A stretch of DNA of 15,306 nt, taken from the NCBI GenBank assembly GCA_017453665.1, contig JAFTEM010000028.1, positions 1 to 15,306 on the forward strand. Direction: 5' to 3'. Shown piece after piece: positions 1 through 8,018 of the stretch. Every line of letters starts with the position of its first letter. The stretch's first letter is position 1. This DNA comes from a bacterium. Its GTDB lineage: Bacteria > Patescibacteria > JAEDAM01 > Absconditabacterales > Absconditicoccaceae. Position numbers and translations under genes: made by a program. The notes beneath the pieces are model-generated. The model made no database searches. It saw nothing but the letters and a program-made list of their open reading frames with translations, and was not told the origin of the DNA.

Positions 1-1
1 G

Positions 2-1117
2 ACAACATTGACTGCTGCTCTTACAGCTGTTGCAGCTACAAAAGGGTTAGCAGAATTCACAGCGTATGATCAAATCGATAACGCTCCTGAAGAAAAAGCA
101 AGAGGTATTACTATTGCTTCTAGACACGTAGAATATGAAACTGAAAACAGACACTACGCACATATCGATTGTCCAGGACACGCTGATTATGTAAAGAACA
201 TGATCGTTGGTGCTGCTCAAATGGATGGTGCTATTCTTCTTGTATCTGCTGTTGATGGTCCAATGCCTCAAACAAGAGAACACATTCTTTTAGCTAAACA
301 AGTTAATGTACCAAAAATTCTTGTTTTCTTAAATAAATGTGATATGGTAGACGATCCAGAAATGATCGATCTAGTTGAAGAAGAAATTAGAGAACTTCTT
401 AAGAAAAATGATTACGATGAAAATTGTCCAATCATTAGAGGTTCTGCTCTAAAAGCAGTTGAAAATCCAAACGATGAAGCTGCTGCTAAACCTATTTGGG
501 AACTATTTGAAGCTTTGGATACTTATATCCCAGTTCCTGAAAGAGATAATGACAAACCTTTCTTGATGCCAGTTGAAGATGTATTCTCTATTAAAGGTAG
601 AGGAACTGTTGCAACAGGTAGAATTGAAAGAGGTATTGTTAAAATGAATGATGAACTTGAACTTCTTGGATTAGGAGCTGATCCTATTAAAACTGTTGTT
701 ACAGGTATCGAAATGTTCCACAAAGCTTGGCCACAAGCTGAATCTGGAATGAATGTAGGACTTCTTCTAAGATGAGTTGATAAAGATTCAGTTGAAAGAG
801 GACAAGTTCTTTGTGTTCCTGGAACAGTAAAGACTTTCAAGAAATTTGAAGCTGAGGTATATGTACTTAAAAAGGAAGAAGGAGGAAGACATACTCCATT
901 CATGACTGGTTACAGACCTCAATTCTTCATGAGAACTACTGATGTTACAGGAAGTATTGAATTAGCTCCAGGAGTTGAAATGATTATGCCTGGTGATAAT
1001 GCTAAGATTATTGTAGAACTTATTTACCCAGTTGCTATGGAAGAAGGATTAAGATTTGCTATTAGAGAAGGAGGTAGAACTGTTGGTGCTGGAGTTGTTA
1101 CAAAAGTAATCGAGTAA
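2..1117 (+). CDS. tuf: Translation elongation factor Tu, 5' end outside the window
   Basis: EF-Tu is the GTPase that delivers aminoacyl-tRNA to the ribosomal A site. The window opens inside the P-loop (the TTL of GKTTLT), so only about 25 N-terminal residues are missing; 371 remain of the usual ~395. Visible motifs in order are switch I ([11 protein letters not shown]), G3 DCPGHADY near fragment residue 56, and G4 NKCD near residue 111. The C-terminal barrels follow, with the [13 protein letters not shown] and [12 protein letters not shown] segments. One in-frame UGA at 773-775 sits in [15 protein letters not shown], where the family has glycine; this is the clearest single proof of UGA=Gly here. 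It is the only UGA in the fragment, as expected if a very highly expressed gene avoids this codon. It ends in TAA and lies directly upstream of rpsJ, a common bacterial arrangement. Confidence 0.97.
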
Positions 1118-1128
1118 TAAAACATAGA

Positions 1129-1185
1129 AAAACAGACCTTGGAGGAGGTTAAGATTGTATTTTCTGAGGTCTGTTTTCTTATATT
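1129..1185 (+). terminator. Hairpin between tuf and rpsJ with a Shine-Dalgarno in its loop; terminator or attenuator
   Basis: AAAACAGACCT (1129-1139) pairs perfectly with AGGTCTGTTTT (1167-1177), followed by a T-rich stretch (TTTTCTTATATTT). The 27-nt loop contains GGAGGAGGT (1141-1149), a perfect anti-SD complement. The shape suggests a partial terminator separating tuf from the ribosomal array, or an attenuator. The long loop and imperfect T-run make full termination uncertain. Confidence 0.55.
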
Positions 1186-1208
1186 TATTTTTCTATGAAG
1201 GTAAGTAT

Positions 1209-1538
1209 ATGTCAGCTGTAAAAAAAGATCAGACTCCAAAATTAAGAATAAAATTAAAGAGTTATGATGTAAGAATGTTGGAAGCTTCTGTTTCTAAGGT
1301 TGTAGGGTTGTTGGTTAAATCAGGTGCTGAAATAAAAGGTCCAATTCCTTTGCCTAAAAAAAGAAAGGTTTATACGGTGTTGAGATCAAACTTTAAGTTT
1401 AAGAAATCTAGAGAACAATTTGAAAGAATTTCTTATACAAGAGTAGTTGATGTTGTAGAAACTGGTTCTAAGACTATGGAATATTTACAAAATCTTGCTA
1501 TTCCTGTAGGAGTTCTTGTAGATGTTAAGGTTTTCTAG
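1209..1538 (+). CDS. rpsJ: 30S ribosomal protein S10
   Basis: S10 (NusE) binds the 3' domain of 16S rRNA in the 30S head and also serves in transcription antitermination with NusB. The 109-residue product shows the family signature KLRIKLKSYDVRMLEASVSKVV, then GPIPLPKKRKVYTVLRS and a C-terminal DVKVF strand; length is normal (about 100-110). It contains no UGA. I chose ATG 1209 because the product then begins a few residues before the conserved KLRI strand. A UUG at 1155 in the same frame has a near-ideal Shine-Dalgarno (1141-1148, 6-nt spacing). It would add 18 hydrophobic residues unknown in S10, so that site is more likely regulatory. First gene of the S10 array. Confidence 0.95.
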   Translation: MSAVKKDQTPKLRIKLKSYDVRMLEASVSKVVGLLVKSGAEIKGPIPLPKKRKVYTVLRSNFKFKKSREQFERISYTRVVDVVETGSKTMEYLQNLAIPVGVLVDVKVF

Positions 1539-1560
1539 GCTTGGAGAACTATAAAATACG

Positions 1561-1593
1561 AATTACGAATTGTGGATACTAATGTTCGTAATT
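1561..1593 (+). repeat. Inverted repeat in the rpsJ-rplC spacer
   Basis: AATTACGAA (1561-1569) is the perfect reverse complement of TTCGTAATT (1585-1593), separated by 15 nt. Degenerate copies of the same words continue on both sides (TACGAATTACGAATT, then GTAATTGGTAATTTGTA). No T-run follows at once, so it does not look like a standard terminator. It could be a small intergenic repeat or an RNA processing or regulatory hairpin. Confidence 0.5.
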
Positions 1594-1633
1594 GGTAATT
1601 TGTACTTTGTTTTTAATTGATCAGAATTTGATA

Positions 1634-2239
1634 ATGGCTAATAAATGAGGAATTGTTGTAGCAAAACAAGATATGACAAAAATGTGGTTTGATGATAAAT
1701 TTGTTGCTGTTACTCTTGTTAAAGTGCTACCTCAAGAAATTATTAGATATAAGACAGTAGAAAAAGATGGTTATGTTTCAGCTGTTGTTGGAGTAGAAAA
1801 GAAAGAATTAAATAAAGAGAAAGGAGAAAAAATTGATTATTCATTAATGACTGAATTCCCTGTAGACGACGCTTTCTTAAACGCTCATCAAGCTTGAGAT
1901 ATCTTAGATGCTACTCTTTTTGATGGAGTAACTTCTGTAACTGTTGTTGGAATGACAAAAGGTAAAGGATATCAAGGTATGATTAAGAGATGGCATATTA
2001 AAGGAGGTTCTGCTACGCACGGTCACAAATTTACAAGAAGTGGAGGTTCTAAAGGTAACAGAAAACCAAGAAGGACAATGAAAGGACATCCTCATGCTGG
2101 ACATATGGGATTAGAACAAGTTACTATTAAAAAGATTCCTCTTGTATCTAACTTTGAAAAAGATGGAGAGAAATTCTTAGTAGTGAAAGGTTCTTTACCT
2201 GGAGCTAGAAATGGTAAATTAAAGTTCTTTGCAGAATAA
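1634..2239 (+). CDS. rplC: 50S ribosomal protein L3
   Basis: L3 is an early assembly protein of the 50S subunit whose long loop reaches towards the peptidyl transferase centre. The 201-residue product has the diagnostic stretch VTVVGMTKGKGYQGMIKRW followed by GGSATHGHKFTRSGGSKGN, HPHAGHMG and a C-terminal VVKGSLPGARNG. The N-terminal strand is MANKGGIVVAKQDMTKMW, matching the family's IGKKVGMTQIF. Two UGA codons are read as Gly: at 1646 (K-G-G) and 1895 (AGDILDAT, the family's V-GD). ATG 1634 gives the normal N-terminus. No Shine-Dalgarno precedes it; the leader is T-rich. Confidence 0.96.
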
Positions 2240-2264
2240 TTTTTATGACCTTTATTGATAAGAA

Positions 2265-2891
2265 ATGGTATATGCTGTTGATATATATGATAAGACAGGA
2301 AAGGTAACTTCAAAGTTTAATTTGAATCCAGAAGTCTTCTCAGATGAAAAAGTAAATGCTTCATTGATTCATGAATATCTTCTTCTTCAAGAAGCTAATG
2401 CTCGTACTGCTATTGCTTCTACAAAAACAAGAGGTGAGGTATCTGGATCTGGAAGAAAATTATATAAGCAAAAAGGTACTGGTAATGCTAGAGTTGGAGA
2501 TAGAAACTCTCCAATCAGAAGACATGGTTGAGTTGCTTTTGGTCCTAGTTCTGAAAGAAATTTCGAGAAAGCTATGACTAAGAAAGCAAGAAAAGTAGCA
2601 TTAAACGGTCTTATAACTATGAAAGTTAAAGAAGGTATTGTTGCTGGGTTAGATATTGATACTATGAAACCTAGTACAAAAGATGCTATCGCTCTTCTTG
2701 AAAAGATGGGTAAAGCGGAAAAGAAAGTGTTATTGGTACTAGATAAGAAGGACGATGGTATTGTTAAGTCATTTAGAAATATTGAAGGTTTAAAATATCT
2801 CTTAGTAGATTATTTAAATCCTCGTGACTTGATGAATGCTGATGCTGTTATCTTCTTGAAGCCAGCACTTGAGTTTGTAAACCAGAATTAG
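2265..2891 (+). CDS. rplD: 50S ribosomal protein L4
   Basis: L4 binds 23S rRNA and its extended loop lines the nascent peptide exit tunnel; in some bacteria it also represses its own operon. The 208-residue product has the basic loop [37 protein letters not shown], which is the family hallmark. It continues into KARKVALNGLI and a C-terminal domain ending with ADAVIFLKPALEF. The UGA at 2529-2531 encodes the second Gly of RHGGVAFGP (family GGG or GGVAFGP). Start ATG 2265 lies 25 nt after rplC. No Shine-Dalgarno is present. I cannot see an L4-binding leader structure equivalent to that of E. coli. Confidence 0.96.
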
Positions 2892-2925
2892 TATATAATT
2901 ATTTATGTTTTTCTTTACGATAAGT

Positions 2926-3267
2926 ATGACATTTAAAGAGAAATTACAGAGAAGGGCAAGAAAAAATGTTGCTACAAAAGCACTAAAAAAATTTAGTCCT
3001 TACGAAGTTCTATTAGCTCCTGTTTTGACTGAAAAGACTTATAAATGGATGGAAACTTCTAATAAGTATGTCTTTAAAGTTCATAGTGATGCTAATAAAA
3101 ATGATATAGATGCTGCTGTTCGTTACCTTTATAAGGTTACTCCTATTAAGATTAACGTTCTCAATGCTGCATTTAAAGGTAGAGAGAGAAGAAAATTAGT
3201 AAAAAGAGCTTTCAAAAAGGCGATTGTTACTCTTTGAGAGAAGGAAAAAATTGAATTTGCTGTGTAG
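2926..3267 (+). CDS. rplW: 50S ribosomal protein L23
   Basis: L23 sits at the tunnel exit and is the docking site for trigger factor and SRP. The product (113 residues from ATG 2926) has SPYEVLLAPVLTEKTYKWMETSNKYVFKVHSDANKNDIDAAVRYLYKV, the core of the family. Its N-terminal extension of about 20 basic residues is longer than usual. A UGA at 3235-3237 would truncate the last ten residues under the standard code; with UGA=Gly the protein ends LGEKEKIEFAV. An in-frame ATG at 2905 would add MFFFTIS, which looks like translated leader, so 2926 is preferred with moderate certainty. A TATAAT word at 2894-2899 just upstream could be an internal promoter element or chance. Confidence 0.93.
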
Positions 3268-3304
3268 TATAATGTTTTCTTTAGTATTGTAATGTTTAGT
3301 TCAG

Positions 3305-4147
3305 ATGGCTGTAAAAAAATATAAACCTTATACCCCTTCAAGGAGGTTTATGATTGGATATGATTTCTCAGAGCTTACTAATAAAAGACCTGAAAAATCA
3401 TTAACTAAGACTATTGGTAGAACTGGAGGAAGAAACAATCAAGGTAGAATTACTTCTAGGTTCATGGCTGGTGGTCATAAGAGACTTTATAGAATCATAG
3501 ACTTCAAAGGATATAACAAGATTGATATTCCTGCTAAAGTTGCTAGTGTTGAATATGATCCATATAGGACTTCTAGAATTGCTTTATTAAACTTTGCTGA
3601 TTGAGAGAAAAGATATGTATTGGCATGGAAATGAGCAGCTAAAGGTCAAGTTGTTATGAATGGACAAAAGGGTGAAATTGCTCCAGGAAATAGAAAACAA
3701 TTAAAAGATATTCCTGAAGGTATGAATATCTTCAATCTTGAGGTTACACCATTCTCAGAAGGTAAATTAATTAAATCTGCTGGTTCTATCGCTACTATTG
3801 CAGGTAGAGATGAAGCATTAAAGGCAGTATTCGTTAAAATGCCTTCAGGAGAATTAAGAAGATTTAACGAAAATTGTTGGGCAACTATTGGAGAACTTTC
3901 TAACGCTGATCATAAAAATGTTGTTATTGGTAAAGCTGGAAGACAAAGATGGTTGGGAAGAAAACCAAGAGTTCTTTGAAAGAATATGAACCCAGTAGAC
4001 CACCCATTAGGAGGTTGAGAAGCTCACTCTCCAATCGGTTCTAAGAGAGGTCCTAAATCATTTAGTGGAAAACTTGTTTCTGCTGGAATGAAGACAAGAA
4101 AAGGAAAGAAATGGTCTGATAAATTCATCGTTTCAAAGAGAAAATAA
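3305..4147 (+). CDS. rplB: 50S ribosomal protein L2
   Basis: L2 is one of the most conserved 50S proteins, needed for subunit association and shaping of the peptidyl transferase centre. At 280 residues it matches the family (about 275). Landmarks are [44 protein letters not shown], the [12 protein letters not shown] strand, [15 protein letters not shown] and [14 protein letters not shown]. Four UGA codons encode Gly, for instance in [14 protein letters not shown] and GGGEA. The normally conserved second His of DHPHGGG is Leu here (TTA), while the first His is kept. Intact from ATG 3305; no Shine-Dalgarno. Confidence 0.97.
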
Positions 4148-4185
4148 GAAAATAATTGCAGTTTTATATAAATATTATTTGTTAA

Positions 4186-4443
4186 ATGGCTAGATCTCTT
4201 AAAAAAGGTTTCTATGTGAACGAAAAATTAATGAATAAGGTTTTAAAAATGAACGAGACCTGAGATAAGAAAGTAATTAAGGTTTGGGATAGAGCTTGTC
4301 ATATTGTCCCAGAAATGATTGGTTATACTTTCGCTGTACATAACGGAAAACAATTTGTTAGTGTTTATGTTACTGAAGATATGTTAGGACACAGATTAGG
4401 AGAATTTGTTCCTACAAGAACATTTAGAGGGCACCCTTTCTAG
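4186..4443 (+). CDS. rpsS: 30S ribosomal protein S19
   Basis: S19 lies in the 30S head with S13 and contacts the A-site tRNA and intersubunit bridges. The 85-residue product starts [11 protein letters not shown] and contains [42 protein letters not shown], which is diagnostic. It is slightly shorter than the typical 88-93. The usual basic SRRSTI segment is replaced by DRACHIV, a divergent version before PEMIG. One UGA at 4261-4263 gives ETGDKKVI. Start ATG 4186 is 38 nt after rplB with no Shine-Dalgarno. Confidence 0.95.
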
Positions 4444-4491
4444 GACTTTAAATGAGAAATATTTACTTTAATTGTGTAAGATAGTATTGCT

Positions 4492-4830
4492 ATGAGTAAT
4501 CAGGTTACTGCAACATTAAAATATGCACTTCTTTCAGATACTAAGCTTAACCTTATCGCAGATTTGGTTAGAGGAAAGAAAGTGTCAGAAGCACTTGATA
4601 TGCTTGAATTTATGCCAAAGAAAGGTGCTAGAACCCTTCATAAGCTTATTAAATCTGCTGCTGCAAATGCAGTAAATAATAATAAACTTCCATTTGATGC
4701 TCTTTATGTTGAAAGAATTGAGGTTGGAAGAGGTCCTAAGATTAAGAGAGTTAGATTTGTTTCTAGATCTAGGATTAGTCATTATGAAAAATATAGAGCA
4801 TATGTAAAAGTTGTTTTAAATACTAAGTAG
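4492..4830 (+). CDS. rplV: 50S ribosomal protein L22
   Basis: L22 interacts with all domains of 23S rRNA; its beta-hairpin helps form the narrowest part of the exit tunnel. The 112-residue product is of normal length. It has the N-terminal helix LSDTKLNLIADLVRGKKVSEALDML, the SAAANAVNNNKL helix and the C-terminal hairpin GRGPKIKRVRFVSRSRISHYEKY. That hairpin is close to the family GRAxRxxPRAxGRAxxIxKR motif but more divergent. No UGA codon. Start ATG 4492 has no Shine-Dalgarno. Confidence 0.95.
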   Translation: MSNQVTATLKYALLSDTKLNLIADLVRGKKVSEALDMLEFMPKKGARTLHKLIKSAAANAVNNNKLPFDALYVERIEVGRGPKIKRVRFVSRSRISHYEKYRAYVKVVLNTK

Positions 4831-4839
4831 TTTGTGAGT

Positions 4840-5508
4840 ATGTGACAAAAGGTAAATCCTATTGGAATGAGAGTTTGAATTATGAAATCTCGACCAGCTG
4901 AATGGTTTGCAAAAACCAGAACACAAGGAGCTAACTTTTTCGTAGAAGATATCCAAATTAGGGATTTCTTAGAAAAAAAGCTTAATAGATCTAGTGTAGC
5001 TAAGGTTGTGATTAGAAAAACTCAAAAAGAAGGTGAAATTATAATCTTCGCTGCTAAAGTTGGTGTTCTTATGTGAAAGAACGGAGAAAAAATTAAGCAA
5101 TTAGAAGAAGAACTCACAAAGAAATTCGGTAAACCATTCAAGGTTACAGTTAAAGAGGTAAGAGTTCCTGAACTTTCTGCTAAGATTGTAGCTGAAAGTA
5201 TTGCAAGTCAACTTGAGAACAGAATGCCTTATAGAAAGGTTGTTAAGAATGTACTTGCTAAGGTTATGGAAAAAGGAGCTCATGGAATTAAGATTCAGAT
5301 TGGTTGAAGACTTGGTGGTGCTGATATCGCTAGAAGTGAAAAATTTATAGATGGAAGAGTATCTTTACAAACTTTTAGATCTGATATTGACTATCATTAT
5401 CTCCAAGCAATGACTAAATATTGAGTTCTTGGAATTAAAGTTTGGATTGAGAAAGGTGTAATTCCTTCTCAAAAGAAAAGAGCAAAGAAAACTATAAGTT
5501 TGGATTAA
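4840..5508 (+). CDS. rpsC: 30S ribosomal protein S3, whose second codon is UGA (Gly)
   Basis: S3 lies at the mRNA entry pore and contributes to helicase activity and mRNA grip. The 222-residue product begins M-G-Q-K-V-N-P-I-G, the near-invariant S3 N-terminus, but the second codon is UGA (4843-4845). Standard-code gene finders would start at ATG 4882 and lose 14 residues, and would then break the gene at later UGAs. The KH domain has [10 protein letters not shown] (GxxG loop). The C-terminal domain shows [41 protein letters not shown] and [12 protein letters not shown]. Five UGA codons are used, all at glycine positions. It starts 9 nt after rplV, the tightest non-overlapping junction of the array. 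Confidence 0.97.
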
Positions 5509-5543
5509 TAAAGATTTGTTTTAATTAATCAGTTGTTATTATC

Positions 5544-5963
5544 ATGTTGTTGACTCCAAAGAAGTGGAAATATAGGAAACAGATTGTTCCTTCTCTTAAG
5601 GGAAAAAGCTATAGAGGATCTACAATTTCTTTCTGAGAATATTGACTAAAAGCTACTACTAGTTGATATGTTACAAACAAACAATTAGAAGCTGCCAGAA
5701 AGGTTATTGTTAGACATACAAGGAAGGTCGGTCAACTTTGGATGAGAGTGTTTCCTGATACTCCAATCACTAAAAAAGGACTTGAAATGCCGATGGGTTC
5801 TGGAAAGGGAGATGTAGATATTTATGCAGCTCCAGTAAGAAAAGGAAAGATTTTGTTTGAGATTTCTTGACTTTCAAGAGAATTGGCTGAACAAGTTATT
5901 ACTAGTGCAGCAAAAAAGTTGCCTATCAAAGCAAGATTTGTTGCTAAAGGAGAAATTAAATAA
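5544..5963 (+). CDS. rplP: 50S ribosomal protein L16
   Basis: L16 organises the A-site tRNA binding region of the 50S subunit. The 139-residue product has the family layout MLLTPKKWKYRKQ, FGEYGLKA, TNKQLEAARKVIVRHTRKVGQLWMRVFPDTPITKKGLEMPMGSGKGDVD and a C-terminal KLPIKARFV. Four UGA codons are decoded as Gly, two of them in the almost invariant FGEYGL, which gives strong support for the recoding. Length is normal. ATG 5544 is 35 nt after rpsC and lacks a Shine-Dalgarno. Confidence 0.96.
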
Positions 5964-5991
5964 TATTTTATACCTCTAAAAAGTTGTTGTA

Positions 5992-6198
5992 ATGAAAGGG
6001 ACTGGTTTATATATGAAAGAGCTTTCAGGAAAATCTGTTAAAGAGTTAGTTGCTTTAAGAAAAGAAGCTAAAAAAGAACTCTTTGAACTTAGAATGAAGA
6101 ATAGTCTTAGAGCTCTTAAGGAAACCCATAAGATAGGAGATCTTAGAGTAAGAATTGCTAGGATCAACACTGTTTTACACTCTAAAGTGAATGCATAA
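5992..6198 (+). CDS. rpmC: 50S ribosomal protein L29
   Basis: L29 is a small helical-hairpin protein next to L23 at the tunnel exit. The product shows [55 protein letters not shown], matching the family's helix-turn-helix with the conserved KELFxLR and RIARIxTVL segments. Two in-frame starts are possible: ATG 5992 (68 residues) or ATG 6013 (61 residues). The second places the usual MKxxEL at the N-terminus and is a serious alternative. No UGA. The stop codon TAA overlaps the rpsQ start by one base (TAATG). Confidence 0.93.
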   Translation: MKGTGLYMKELSGKSVKELVALRKEAKKELFELRMKNSLRALKETHKIGDLRVRIARINTVLHSKVNA

Positions 6199-6449
6199 TG
6201 ACAATTATCGGTGAAAAAAACATTAAAGAGCTTGTTGGTGAAGTAGTAAGCGATAAAATGGATCAGACTTGTGTTGTTTTGGTAAAGTCTGTTAAAATGC
6301 ACCCTATCTATAAAAAGAGATTTGTAGTTAGGAAAAAGTATTACGCTCATAATGCTAACAACAAAGCAAAGGTTTGAGATAACGTTAAGATTAGATCAAT
6401 TAAGCCTATTTCTAGACTTAAGAGATGGAATGTTATTGAAATTATATAG
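6198..6449 (+). CDS. rpsQ: 30S ribosomal protein S17
   Basis: S17 is an OB-fold primary 16S rRNA-binding protein that helps early 30S folding. The 83-residue product contains [72 protein letters not shown], all family landmarks in order. The Gly of the conserved VGD is UGA (6376-6378). ATG 6198 overlaps the rpmC stop by one base, indicating translational coupling. This is the only overlapping pair in the array. Confidence 0.95.
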
Positions 6450-6474
6450 TTTTAATTAGTTTTGTTTTTTTACA

Positions 6475-6852
6475 ATGTTGCAACAAGAATCATTGGTTGT
6501 GGTTGCTGATAACACCCAAGCAAAGAAAGCAAAAATTATCAGAGTATTGAGAGGTTCTTCTGGAAGAATAGCAAGAGTTTGAGATAGAGTTGTTGTTGCT
6601 ATTAAAGAAGCTGCTCCTACTGCATCAGTAAAAAAGGGACAAGTTTGTCAAGCTGTTGTAGTAAGAACTAAAAAAGAAATCTCAAGACCAGATGGAACAT
6701 ATATTAGATTTGCTGATAATGCAATTGTTCTTCTAACAAAGGATGCAAAAGGAAATATGAATCCTATCGGTAAAAGAGTATTTGGTCCTGTTGCTAGAGA
6801 ATTAAGAGAAAATTATAGACCTATTACTAATATGGCTGAAGAAGTATTATAG
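6475..6852 (+). CDS. rplN: 50S ribosomal protein L14
   Basis: L14 lies at the subunit interface and forms intersubunit bridges with 16S rRNA. The 125-residue product (normal about 122) shows [68 protein letters not shown] and a C-terminal [17 protein letters not shown]. The Gly of VGD is UGA. The usual ADNSGAKK is ADNTQAKK here, so the normally conserved Gly is Gln (CAA); both neighbouring residues are unchanged. Start ATG 6475; no Shine-Dalgarno. Confidence 0.96.
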
Positions 6853-6892
6853 TACTTCTCTGCTGAACTTTATTTGTAATGAACTTGTTCTG

Positions 6893-7183
6893 ATGAAAAA
6901 ATTGAGAAAAGGTGATCCTGTTATCGTTATTGCTGGTAAACATAAGGGTAGTGTTTCAAGTATTGAAGCTATCGATGGAGAATTAGTAACTGTTAAGGAT
7001 ATTAATGTTGTTAAAAAGGCAGTTAAATGACAAGGATTCGTTAAAAAGACTTTGCCTCTTCATATTTCCAATGTTGCTTATTACTTAGCTGATGAAAAGA
7101 AGCCAACTAAGATTGCTGTTGAAGTAAATAAGAACGGAAAGAAGGTGAGAAAAGCAAAGAGAACAGGAAAAATTATTGACTAG
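6893..7183 (+). CDS. rplX: 50S ribosomal protein L24
   Basis: L24 initiates 50S assembly by binding the 5' region of 23S rRNA. The 96-residue product begins MKKLRKGDPVIVIAGKHKGSVSSIEAIDGELVTVKDINVVKKAVKG, which is a KOW motif followed by the family's VxGVNxxKKHxKP-like strand. HISNVAYY corresponds to the conserved I-H-x-SNV. A basic C-terminal tail (KVRKAKRTGKIID) is as in the family. One UGA gives VKGQGF. An ATG at 6879 upstream is in another frame. Start ATG 6893 has no Shine-Dalgarno. Confidence 0.94.
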
Positions 7184-7209
7184 TTTTAAATATTTTTGAT
7201 TGTTTAGGT

Positions 7210-7734
7210 ATGAAAAAGTCTGAATTGTTTGAAAAACTTAAAGATCACTTAAACCTTAAAAATGTTAATCAAGTACCAAGAGTTGATAAGGTTATTGTTG
7301 CTATGGGAATTGGTTCTTTGGTTACAAGAAAAGGACATAAGGATTTTGAGGAGTTTGAAAAGAATTTGATTAAAATTACAGGACAAAAACCTGTATTAGT
7401 TAGATCAAAGAAAGCTATTTCAAACTTTAAGCTTAGAGAAGGAATGCCTGTAATGCTTAAAGTAACACTTAGAGGTGAAAGAGCTTATGATTTCTTAGAT
7501 AGATTTTGTAAGTTAGTATTACCTAGAGTAAGAGACTTTAGTGGTATCTCTAAGAGAAACTTTGATCCTAAAGGTAATTTGAATTTTGGGTTACAAAATT
7601 ATAACATCTTCCCTGAATTAGGAGTTGATGATGTAACTATCCCTATGGGAGTTCAAATCACTATTGTTAGTACTGCTGGAACTGCTGAAGGTTCTGAAGC
7701 ATTACTTCAAGAGATGTGATTTATCTTCAAATAG
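7210..7734 (+). CDS. rplE: 50S ribosomal protein L5
   Basis: L5 binds 5S rRNA and contacts P-site tRNA and S13 across the central protuberance. The product (174 residues) contains NVNQVPRVDKVIVAMGIGS, LIKITGQKPVLVRSKKAISNFKLREGMPVMLKVTLRGERAYDFLDRF, LPRVRDFSGISKRNFDPKGNLNFGLQNYNIFPEL and a C-terminal TAEGSEALLQEMGFIFK. The UGA at 7717-7719 would cut the last five residues under the standard code. The UGA-encoded Gly restores the usual short hydrophobic tail. Length is normal (about 179). Confidence 0.96.
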
Positions 7735-7765
7735 TTTATGGTATTTATCTTTATTGTAGAAAATA

Positions 7766-7981
7766 ATGGCTAGAACAGCATTAAAAGCTAAACAATGAAA
7801 AATGTTTGAAAAGAGGTTTGTAAAAGGTGAAAAACTTGCACAACCTACAAAATATTACAATAGATGTAGACTCTGCGGAAGATCTAAAGCTTATATTAGA
7901 GATTTCTGAATTTGTAGAGTTTGTCTTAGAAGATATGCTAGAGAAGGTCTAATTATGGGTCTTAAGAAGGCAAGTTGGTAA
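7766..7981 (+). CDS. rpsN: 30S ribosomal protein S14, zinc-binding type
   Basis: S14 binds late in 30S head assembly. The 71-residue product is the short zinc form: CRLC...CRVC gives the four-cysteine ribbon, followed by RRYAREGLIMGLKKASW, the standard C-terminus. Two UGA codons are read as Gly, including the one in RDFGICRVC, where the family has FG. The whole gene is too fragmented under the standard code to appear as an ORF. Slightly longer at the N-terminus than the typical 61. Starts at ATG 7766. Confidence 0.95.
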
Positions 7982-8018
7982 GAGTTTTCTGTTTTATTTT
8001 ATGAATTGTATCAATAAA

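Noticed and set aside
1155..1208. UUG 1155 as the true start of S10
   Set aside because: It has an excellent Shine-Dalgarno, but the 18 added residues (MYFLRSVFLYLFFY...) are hydrophobic, unlike any S10, and would be encoded across the hairpin. Kept as a regulatory idea instead.
3268..3273. TATAAT before rplB as an internal promoter
   Set aside because: No -35 box at a workable distance; such words are frequent in AT-rich spacers. The same goes for 2894-2899 before rplW, which has only a weak TTGAGT upstream.
5976..6350. Minus-strand open frame across rpmC and rpsQ
   Set aside because: Shadow of two well-conserved ribosomal genes; no family resemblance in the translation. The same applies to the other minus-strand frames, such as 9902-10207 opposite the S5 tail.
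6879..6902. AUG 6879 as start of L24
   Set aside because: Wrong frame; it reads a few codons and then stops at UAA/UAG, while AUG 6893 gives the conserved MKKLRKGD.
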